Assembly (NCBI GenBank): GCA_946800325.1
Contig: OX326960.1
Coordinates: forward strand, 55,388,855 to 55,452,854
Source: Luzula sylvatica
Taxonomy: Eukaryota; Streptophyta; Magnoliopsida; Poales; Juncaceae
Length of the DNA: 64,000 nt
Reading direction: 5' to 3'
Position numbers and translations under genes: made by a program. The notes below the pieces were generated by a model that did no database searches, was not told the origin of the DNA, and saw nothing but the letters and a program-made list of their open reading frames with translations. Below are positions 56,062 through 64,000 of the stretch, one piece after another. The stretch's first letter is position 1. Each line of letters begins with the position of its first letter.

Positions 56062-57970
56062 AAAAAATATAAAAATAAATAAATAGCGAAAATGATGGAA
56101 TTTAGTATTTTCAGCTTCGATCGTCAAGTTTTAGGTTTAGGAGTTACAGAAATATGTTTTTTTTTTACTGTTGTATTTTTGTTTGTATATATTATGTTCT
56201 CCTTTTTCTTGTATTGAAATTATATATGTATGATGGTGACCACAGAAATATATGATTCTTTTCGTGTTAATTGTCGGCATAGAATTCATGTGTTTATTCT
56301 TTTTGTATTATTTATCTGGATAATAATAATAATAATAATAATGTTGTTAGGTTAGTAATTAGGGAGGTTATGATTGAACAAGAATAGTCAAATTGTGGGG
56401 ATAGAGAGGAATTCGATTATTTTTGCCAAATGAGGAGACGATGATTCCTGGTAGGGAACTTCGATATAGACACTTAAACTAGTCGTGTTTCCTAGTTATG
56501 CCTCACATATTTTTCTTTCATGACTTTTCAAAAAGAAAATTTAAACAATTGGTTGAAGAATTGTAAACGCTTGTCTTGTCATTCGAAGAAGAAAATATGA
56601 ACTTGATTTTGGACTCGAACATGAAGAAATATCAACTGGATAAGAAAGTGTTGAGAGGGGAATGGAATTATGGAACCCACAAATGTGATGAATAACTGAA
56701 GAATAAGCGTGGAGAATTGCAACTCTCAAATCTCAATACAATACATGTTATGTGCACGTCTTGGTTTAACTCCACTTTTTCTGGACCCAAATGTAATTGT
56801 TGTCGTCTAAAACCAGCTAATTCATAATTTCAAATTTCAGAGAATTATATCAAACTAGTCTATATATACACATCTTATCCTTTCTGCTTTTGTATGTATG
56901 ATATTAACAAGTATGGTCCCCCCTCTTATAGCCAATAAATGAGTAGGTTAATGAATGTTCATGTGACCATGGTTTTATGATTTTGATTTTGTTTCACATC
57001 AGGAAATTAAATTGAGATGGTGACTTTGAATCCAACAAAGATATGTTTGTACTAAAGACCAATTTGGGTGGTCTCAGATATCATGTGACCTCGTTACTAA
57101 CGTCTCGTAGATATTACTAGGTTGATTGATTGGTTGAGGAAGATGTATCAGTCAGTATGTGATGGACAATTAAACACGTAGTAGTTCATGTAAAAGTAAA
57201 AGCAATTTAAGCATAATGCATGGGCTTCTTTGCAAATGTTGCCATTATTTTAGTAATAACTTGATGTTTCGTTACTTCTTAAACGTAATTTATGACCATG
57301 GGATTAATTGACGGCACTAATAACATGATGCGAAACAAATATTATATCATCCTAGTTAATGTAAAAGCAGTTTAATAAGATTACAAACCATGAATGTCAA
57401 ATGACATGTACCAAAACTGAAACTAAGTTTTTTTTTTCGTTTTGCGCTTCCGAAGATATGATTCCCCGAAATATTCAAATATCTGAAAATGGAAAATGAA
57501 ATTGTACTTTCAGACGAGCCGATCCAAAATGCGGATAAAAATAGTAGAAACTGTAATATCTGTCTAAATTGCAAGGAATTACAAGCTTATATTTGATGGG
57601 ACATTATTGTGTTACTGGATTATTCAAACCAAAGACAGAGTTACAAAGTTTTGGTATTTTGCAAGGGAATACAACAAGCAATACAATTCGATAAACCCTA
57701 AATAAGATGCCTAATTTAGGAATTAAATCATGTTATCTAAATTTAGGATATTACAATTAAATAATGATTTAATTAAGGAATTAAGTTGGTTTTATGATTT
57801 ACTTTCGGAACTAAATCCTGATCAGATTGAATTTGAAGTCATTTTGGTTTAATTTATGCTAATCTTATCCCCTTTTTTGAATTATCTGGAACTAAATCAT
57901 AAGAACTACAGTAAAATTGACCGTATAATATACACGAACTAATCAACGAAATTAAAATTATAGATTTACC
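56062..57970. other. Intergenic DNA between TPS and SEC61 gamma
   Basis: It holds the 3' UTRs of the two convergent genes and an ATAATA tract at 56320-56340. No ORF, RNA gene or bounded transposon is supported. Confidence 0.55.
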
Positions 57971-58273
57971 TTAACCAGATCCGACGATGATGTTGTTAAT
58001 GGGGATAAAAATGAGTTTGACGAAGAAACCGACGAATCCCATGACAACAAACCCGATCGCAGTTCTCACAGCCACCTTGGAGAACTCTGCATCCCAGATC
58101 AATCAATCAAAACAAAATCAATTCTCAATCAACCAGAACTTCAATAGATCGAAAGAAAACATAAATTTGCTAAGCTTACCCTTGCGATCCGGCTTGTGGC
58201 AACGCTTGACAAGACGAACGCTGTCCTTAGCGAACTCCCTCAACGGATCTACTACTGAATCCATAGCATCCAT
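57971..58273 (-). CDS. SEC61G: Protein transport protein SEC61 subunit gamma
   Basis: Two exons join in phase: 58273-58180 and 58086-57971. They give 69 residues, exactly the family length. SEC61 gamma is the small tail-anchored subunit of the ER translocon. The N terminus [18 protein letters not shown] and then [17 protein letters not shown] is almost the plant consensus. A single membrane helix follows ([20 protein letters not shown]) and the protein ends INNIIVGSG. Position 4 is Met, where many plant homologues have Ile. An in-frame ATG at codon 4 exists, but the first ATG gives the conserved length. Confidence 0.95.
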
Positions 58274-59271
58274 TGACTCGAGCAAATATTAGCGCAAAAT
58301 TGAGTAGTTTTCTTCAGTGGAGACAAGATTGGAGAGGCGAGAGAGACAGAAGAAAGGTAACGCCGAGGAAATGTATAACTGCTCAGACTTATGTTTCTAG
58401 CTAGACACGGCTTACAAAGACCAGCTAAATATTAATACATGATCATCCTTTTCTGGTTCATAGACCGAGTGTATATAAAAGGTTTCTCTTGTTTGTTCTC
58501 GTGACGTGCATAGGATAATAACGAACCGTTGGATAAGGATCTAACGATTGTAAGGCTTATGTATTGACAGGTCATAAGAAGTTAGGAGTTTGGATTGGGC
58601 TTATATATATTAGGCTGAATTAAGAATATTAATGGGCTTCATGGACCTAACTAACCTGGAAATGTCGTATTTATAAATCAACATTTTATATATTTACAAA
58701 TTAACATTTTATATAATATTCAATGTAATATGATTTATATTGCGATTAAGTAGTCCGTAACGAATTGAGTATAAGTTATAATTTTAGATATATTTTTCAT
58801 TATTTATGATATGGCGTTGTCATTATGTCACTATTTAGTTTGTTGATAATATTTATCATTTCTCAAGTGATAGTTTTAATTTAGACAAAAAATATTATTA
58901 TTAAATTTTAACAAAAGAATAATTTTAACAGAATTGTATCTATAACGGTAAAATAATACTATCATTAATTATTAATTGTCGTGCATACAAATCAACATTT
59001 TGTAAAAACATCAGTTTACTAAAACGTGTTTCAACTGAATTTTATTATTTTTATGGTATCTACTATACATATTATTAATTTCGTGTCCATATTAATACAT
59101 ATCATTTCATAGTTGTGTTCCAAAAATAAAAGAGGCGTGGCTTAATTATAAATGATAGTAACATCTTTTTTAACTGCTAGTTTTTTAACTTATTCTCCAA
59201 TGACTTATTTTTTTTTTAATTATTTTCCAACATTTAGTTTTTCAGAAAAAATGTTATTTTCTAAAAGTTAA
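58274..59271. other. Upstream of SEC61 gamma, then AT-rich DNA
   Basis: The first ~200 bp are the leader and promoter of SEC61G (TATATAAAA-like run at 58472, usable in either direction). No other gene or bounded repeat is seen. Confidence 0.5.
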
Positions 59272-59362
59272 TTGTATTGAAAAAATAATATTTTCTTAAA
59301 ATTAGTTGTATTGAAAAAATAATATTTTCTTAAAATTAGTTGTATTAAAAAAATAATATTTT
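59272..59362. repeat. 34-bp direct tandem repeat, about 2.6 copies
   Basis: Identical 34-bp units occupy 59272-59305 and 59306-59339 (TTGTATTGAAAAAATAATAT start), followed by a partial third copy to about 59362. AT-rich and non-coding. Confidence 0.88.
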
Positions 59363-60124
59363 TCAATAATAATATTTTACAACGGTTAGTTTTTTAATCA
59401 GTTTTATATTCATAGTTTAGATTTCATCAAACACTTTTTTTTTTTGTCATGGTTTACAAGATTTTCAATTTCCTGCAACTAGTTTTGCAATCATAGCTTT
59501 CATTTTTCATTTTCATTCTAAATTTCCCGCAACAACACAAATCTGTGCTAGCAAACACGCCCTAAAGGTCGTGCTACGGGGTACAACCGTACAAGAATCA
59601 AACAAATATTGGGTCACAAAATGAAAGTATTTGGATGATAGGCATGACATCATTTTTTTTATTATGGCTAATAAAATACATATGTCAAATTAAGTCGTTA
59701 AACATAAATCATAAAAAAAGATTTAGACTAATTCAAATTTAGAACGTCTAATTATACATTTTTCTCATGAATGAGAATTACACATTTACCCCAATTTCTT
59801 GATCAGCTTCAGACTTATGAGCTTTCCAAAGAAGCCCCGTTTGCATGAATGAAAAGAAGCTCTTTTTGCACCGCCAATTTGGATTTGGATCTAGTTTAAT
59901 CGAGGATTTATAGCATGTCCGTGAAAGAAGTTAGGGACGGAGAAGGAGAGAGACGGCGAGAGATGGAAAAGGGAAAGAGTTTCAGAGATCTTTCGCCAGA
60001 TCTCTTTCCAAAACAGACAATAGTTATTAGATGGAAGAGTTAAATGAAAATCCAAGTTATAGAGATATGCGGACATGATTTTGTTCGATAGGCATCGGAC
60101 TAACTCCGCTCCCATCCCATCTAT
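59363..60124. other. Intergenic DNA, no gene supported
   Basis: No coding or RNA feature is seen. A reverse-strand ORF over 59891-60283 (130 codons) has no recognisable domain and overlaps the repeat to its right. Confidence 0.5.
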
Positions 60125-60935
60125 GGACATGTTTGATTTGGGAGATATTGATATACATGGATACGTGGAATACATGTATATCGCTAACCATGTATTTGAT
60201 GATCCTTGTGAGTTGTTTGATTTGTTGTATTTTGAAATCATGTATATCAAATCCCTTGTTTGATTCTTTGGTGCAAAATTCATGATTTTAATATTTTAAT
60301 ATTTAATTCTTATTAGATAATATAATATAATATAATATTATCTTATATTTCTTTAATTTCTTTATTTTATATTATATTATATTATTTGATATTATATTGT
60401 ATGATATTATCTGATATTGTATTTATATGTATATGTATATGTATATTATATTATATATTGTACAATATAATATAATATAATTTTATATTATATTATATTA
60501 TATAATTTTATATTATTTTATGTTATGTTATGTTATGTTATATTGTTTTATATTACATTATATTTTATGATATTATATGATGTTATTTTCTATACCATTA
60601 TATTATATTATATTATATTGGTTTATATTATATTGTTTTAAATTTTATTATTTTAAATTTTATTATATTACATTATATGATAGTATATAATATAATATAA
60701 TATAAATATACTATAATTATTTTTCATGAATATACTTTGAAGAAATAATATTATAATGAAATACATGAATAGCTAATATTCATGTATTTGAAATACCAAT
60801 TTTTTTGTGTGTATAACAATATCCACTTTTTTTATCCATAATTTCACCAAGATACACCAAATCAAACATTAGATTGTACTTGAAATCATGAATATTCAAA
60901 TACAATCCATCATAATACACCAAATCAAATATGCC
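60125..60935. mobile_element. Foldback element with an AT-only core
   Basis: The left end GGACATGTTTGATTTGGGAG and the right end, in reverse complement GGCATATTTGATTTGGTGTA, are imperfect inverted repeats. Between them lies a 415-bp tract (about 60300-60715) of TATTATATTATAT-type sequence with almost no G or C. It looks like an old MITE expanded by microsatellite growth. No certain target duplication. Confidence 0.55.
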
Positions 60936-61280
60936 TATATGTATTGTCTTTGTGGAAAAATAGCTATTCTCTTCTGTCTATTATGCTAACGTCTCTTTCT
61001 TACCACATCTTCCACGTTCCCTCCTAAAAAGAACAAAAATCAACCGATTGCAATAAATTTTTTATTGATTTGTTACATGAAAATCGTGAAATAATTTCTC
61101 TATTCTTGTCTTCTTCTACTCCAAGAATATAGTAGTCACAAAGATGTTTTAATCTATATTGTTGATAGCTTGCACTAACAATTTAATTAAGTAAATTGAA
61201 AATTCATAAATTGCACAATCTATTGACACTCAAAAAATAAATGAATTGAACAATCGTATTAAATGAGGTCCAGTGCAAAT
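60936..61280. other. AT-rich DNA, no gene seen
   Basis: No ORF, RNA gene or repeat boundary was found. It ends at the target duplication of the MITE that follows. Confidence 0.55.
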
Positions 61281-61289
61281 ATAATTTTA

Positions 61290-61523
61290 GGAATATTCCT
61301 ACTCCCCCCCTCCCATTTTCCCATAATTTTAGTGATAACATCACTCAATCTAATTAACACCCTAATTAACAAGATGAATTAATAAAAAATTAAAATATCA
61401 TTAGAGTCTTCACCAATTAATCATTAATTATAAATATTTAAAAATTAATAATTAGAGTATTAATTACTCATGACGATGTTATTATGAAAGTAGTGGAGAA
61501 ATTGAGGTATAATAGAAGGCCTC
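61290..61523. mobile_element. Mutator-like MITE
   Basis: Flanks ATAATTTTA (61281-61289) and ATAATTCTA (61524-61532) match at 8 of 9 bases. The left end GGAATATTCCTACTCCCCCC and the right end, in reverse complement GAGGCCTTCTATTATACCTC, are weakly similar; inner arms such as GATAACATCAC and GATGTTATTATG pair. Length 234 bp. Confidence 0.65.
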
Positions 61524-61568
61524 ATAATTCTATATGTTTTGTTAATAAAAAAGAATTTTGTGGCATGC

Positions 61569-61570
<2 letters not shown>

Positions 61571-61610
<40 letters not shown>
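61571..61610 (+). repeat. (GA)20 microsatellite
   Basis: Perfect GA dinucleotide repeat of 40 bases, likely polymorphic. Confidence 0.95.
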
Positions 61611-61614
<4 letters not shown>

Positions 61615-61687
61615 AACCGTGATTAGCCTCACAAAAGAGTACCAAAAGATATTTCTTAGAAAATGAAAAAGAAAATTTTTTAGGTTT

Positions 61688-62098
61688 TGTTTGGTTTGGG
61701 GATAATGGGTGGGAAAGGAAAGAAAGAGAAGGGAAGGAATAAGTTACCCATGCTTGATTTGGAGGGAGGGGAAGGAAGGGTAAATGGAGATGATATAATT
61801 ATATGTATTATATTATATATTTATTTTTGAAATAACTTACATAAATATAGCAAATTAATTTTTAAAATTATGATAACGTAAATTTTCAATACACAATATA
61901 TTATAAACACCAATAAATTACAAAATATGATATTTTGGAAAATAATAATTATTTTCTGAACATTTTTTTCATCATCTCCATTTTATGCTTACTTGAGATG
62001 TCCATTTATCTTTTTTCCCTTCTCTACTCCGAAACCAAGCATGAAAATTTATTCCCTTCCCTTCCCTTTCCCTCCTCTACCCTCAAACCAAGCAGGAA
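61688..62098. mobile_element. Foldback element with ~110-bp inverted arms
   Basis: The left arm (TGTTTGGTTTGGGGATAATG, then GGGAAAGG/AAGGGAAGG runs and CCATGCTTGATTTGG) and the reverse complement of the right arm (CCTGCTTGGTTTGAGGGTAG, GGGAAGGGAAGGGAATAAAT, CATGCTTGGTTTCGG) are clearly related over about 110 bp. The spacer is AT-rich. A hAT-type MITE is possible; the target duplication is not clear. Confidence 0.65.
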
Positions 62099-62762
62099 TC
62101 AAAAGAGAGAGGAAGTTCTCTTTTCGTTTTTGTGGAAACAGTGGTTCAGTGCGAGAGGGACTAGACTAGAGAGGAGAAGAGAAGATGGGGAATGCTAAAT
62201 GACATTTTGGTCAATTGTATTTAAATACATTAATTTGTTTAGAATATAATATAATTTATAGTTTATTGATAAACACATGAGACTAATTAAACACAATATA
62301 TTATAAACTATAATTATAAATACTCATAAATAAATCTAACTATTTTCATAATCATTGTCATAATTCCAATTTTTTTCGAACAACCAAACAAAAAATTATA
62401 CTTTCTAGCATTTTATAATTTAGACATCCAAACAAATTGTGAAATTGTTAATTCCATAAGTTTATTTTTCCTCCACTTTATAATCCGATTCCACTCCACT
62501 AATTCCACTTGCCAAACAGACCCTAAAATAATTTTGATTTTTGAACGTCGACATTCAATACTATGCATGGTACACATTTTGCTCCAAATATCTCACCACA
62601 GGTCCACAATTCACAATTCACAGTCAGTACATGAGTGTGTAACTGTGTTGCCCACCACCCACAAAAGACCAAAGGCCACACTGTAGCGCCAGTCTTATCA
62701 AGATAACTCTTCTTCTTCCCCCCATTCCTCCCTGCTTTCCTACCTCTCATTTGTGTCCAACA
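62099..62762. other. Upstream of the membrane-protein gene
   Basis: The GCCAAACAGACCCTAA at 62511-62526 resembles a hAT-type element end, but its partner was not found. The last ~150 bp have a CT-rich leader before the ATG at 62763. No clear TATA box. Confidence 0.45.
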
Positions 62763-63764
62763 ATGGCCTCCTTCTTCTACTACAAACGCAATATACTCTC
62801 CCTGGCCACCACCTCCGACTCGCTTCCTCCAGTCCTCTCCATCCTCTACTCTGCCTTTCTCCTCCCCTTCAAATCCGCTGCCTTCTCTGTCCCGCTTCTC
62901 TTCCTCTCCACCGTTTCCTCCTCGTTCATCTTCTCCTCCTCCTACCCAACTCTCTTTCCTACCTTGAATAATCTCCTCCGCGACGTCTGCCACCTCTTCA
63001 AATCGCCCCTCCCTCCCAACATTGTCACCGAAGTCGCCTCAGACCTCCGAACTACAGCCCAGTTCTTCTCGGCTCTCCTCCCCGTCGTCTCTCTCTCTTC
63101 CCACCTTATTTTCCTCTCTGCTGTCTGCATCTTCTCTTATGCCTACACAGAATCATCTCTCTCCCCTCAAACCCTCGTCAAGCGTGTTGTGTCCCGAGCG
63201 TACCAGACTGCCGTGACAGGAAGCTACGTCGTTCTCTTAACCGTAGGTTACTCAACCGTTTCTTTCCTCTTATTCGGCATGCTTTATCTCAACATGGACC
63301 AAAGCATCTCTTCTCAAACCTTGCTCAACTCAACCATGTCTTTGATGGCAATATCGGTTCTACTCTATTTATATCTCCTCACGAGGTGGTCAATGGCCAT
63401 GGTGATAACTGCGATTGAAGAGACTTGGGGTATTGGAGCTCTGTCATGGTCGGTCGAGCTGTTTATCGGAAACACGACGGTTGGTACGGGGCTAACCTTT
63501 GTGCTAATGGCAGCTCGCATGGCGATACATGGTTTCTTTGTCATGATTCTCACGACCTCGCAGCCTCCTTTGACGCCAGATCAGCAGTTGAAGATCGGTA
63601 CAATGGTGGCCGCAGTGGCTGGAATTTTTGAGGTGTATAGCGTTTCGGCTTACACGGTGTTCTATTACTACTGCAGAAAGACTCACGGGCTCGATCAGAC
63701 AGAGAAGGGTACGGTCGTGGAGGAGGGGTTTATGTATTCTAGTGTTCCTTCGAACCAAAGTTAA
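62763..63764 (+). CDS. Plant multi-pass membrane protein of unknown function
   Basis: An intronless ORF of 333 residues from ATG 62763 (MASFFYYKRNILSLATTSDS). An upstream in-frame extension has no ATG. About five to six hydrophobic segments are visible: residues ~24-58, ~100-128, ~150-177, ~190-210, ~235-262 and ~275-300. Conserved-looking stretches are VVSRAYQTAVTGSYVVLLTV, WSMAMVITAIEETWGIGALS and AARMAIHGFFVMIL. The sequence resembles a plant family with duplicated membrane blocks, whose members I recall being labelled as polyadenylate-binding-protein-interacting, but I cannot confirm this. The N-terminal half is rich in Ser, Leu and Phe. The function is unknown. Confidence 0.85.
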   Translation: MASFFYYKRNILSLATTSDSLPPVLSILYSAFLLPFKSAAFSVPLLFLSTVSSSFIFSSSYPTLFPTLNNLLRDVCHLFKSPLPPNIVTEVASDLRTTAQFFSALLPVVSLSSHLIFLSAVCIFSYAYTESSLSPQTLVKRVVSRAYQTAVTGSYVVLLTVGYSTVSFLLFGMLYLNMDQSISSQTLLNSTMSLMAISVLLYLYLLTRWSMAMVITAIEETWGIGALSWSVELFIGNTTVGTGLTFVLMAARMAIHGFFVMILTTSQPPLTPDQQLKIGTMVAAVAGIFEVYSVSAYTVFYYYCRKTHGLDQTEKGTVVEEGFMYSSVPSNQS

Positions 63765-64000
63765 GGCGGTCTAGAGGAAGAAGTGCTTAATGGTTCAGCC
63801 GTTCAGGTATGAAATGGTTGTGTTTATTTATAATTATGTTAGATTAAAAAGTGTGTGCACGTTTGAGTTTGATCATATGGCTTGTAACATATTCATGGAT
63901 CTCTCTTAGTTATGAATTTCCCAGCACAGGTATAAATAATGTTGGACATGGAAATTAAATGGTTTGTATTGTATGTTTGTTCTTATAAGCGAGGTAATTA
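63765..64000 (+). other. 3' region of the membrane-protein gene
   Basis: Probable 3' UTR, reaching the right edge of the window. No other feature is seen. Confidence 0.5.

Noticed and set aside
58466..58480. TATATAAAA as a plus-strand promoter
   Set aside because: No gene follows on the plus strand. It may serve SEC61G on the minus strand, but the sequence is symmetrical enough to leave this open.
59891..60283. Minus-strand ORF of 130 codons
   Set aside because: It overlaps the foldback element at 60125, has no domain and reads as low-complexity Ser/Asn-rich sequence.
62523..62993. Minus-strand ORF of 156 codons rich in Gly and Glu
   Set aside because: It is the antisense of the leader and N-terminal coding region of the membrane protein, whose codon pattern makes a long open antisense frame.

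Overview
The window is nuclear DNA of a flowering plant, almost certainly a eudicot. It is AT-rich, its genes carry short GT-AG introns, their proteins belong to plant-only families (SMXL, class II TPS, CSLC, CNGC, CYPRO4), and the spaces between genes hold many small plant transposons. The species cannot be fixed from the sequence alone.

Eleven protein-coding genes can be modelled from start to stop, with every exon junction in phase. They are an SMAX1-type SMXL repressor (minus, 2165-5125), an AVT1-type vacuolar amino-acid transporter (minus, 11306-15178), a plant GCK/STE20-like kinase of the SPAK/OSR1-related group (plus, 18091-21250), a UGNT1-type nucleotide-sugar transporter (plus, 25482-27024), a CSLC glucan synthase (plus, 27439-29803), a group II CNGC channel (minus, 30090-32796), an RSZ22-type splicing factor (minus, 39479-40261), a CYPRO4/VID27-like protein (plus, 40977-42908), a class II trehalose-phosphate synthase closest to TPS11 (plus, 53081-56061), SEC61 gamma (minus, 57971-58273) and a multi-pass membrane protein (plus, 62763-63764). 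They do not form a pathway cluster. The region 25.4-32.8 kb is gene-dense, with UGNT1, CSLC and CNGC packed together. RSZ22 and CYPRO4 are divergent around a 715-bp shared promoter region.

The rest is transposon-derived. At the left edge lie an LTR piece and a decayed Copia pol with its own 3' LTR. The 6-9 kb region holds MITEs, a Helitron end and a tRNA-derived SINE. Intron 5 of the AVT1 gene contains a MITE and LINE remnants. At 16.8 kb there is a 578-bp hAT-like element with an 8-bp target duplication. A tandem SINE pair starts right after the kinase stop codon. At 23.5-25.1 kb there is a candidate Helitron, with both ends visible, carrying a broken plant-transposon-like ORF. A 5'-truncated LINE lies at 36.5-37.6 kb. 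A complete solo LTR with ATTAT duplications lies at 49.7-50.7 kb, and its 3' end matches the first 249 bases of the window. Five Mutator-like MITEs with 9-bp duplications and four Helitron 3' termini can be placed to the base.

No CRISPR, operon, phage or other prokaryotic system is present. The most unusual items are the candidate gene-carrying Helitron, two adjacent Mutator-like MITEs that share one target site, and a 33-base G run (in the mRNA sense) 11 bases after the SMXL stop codon.
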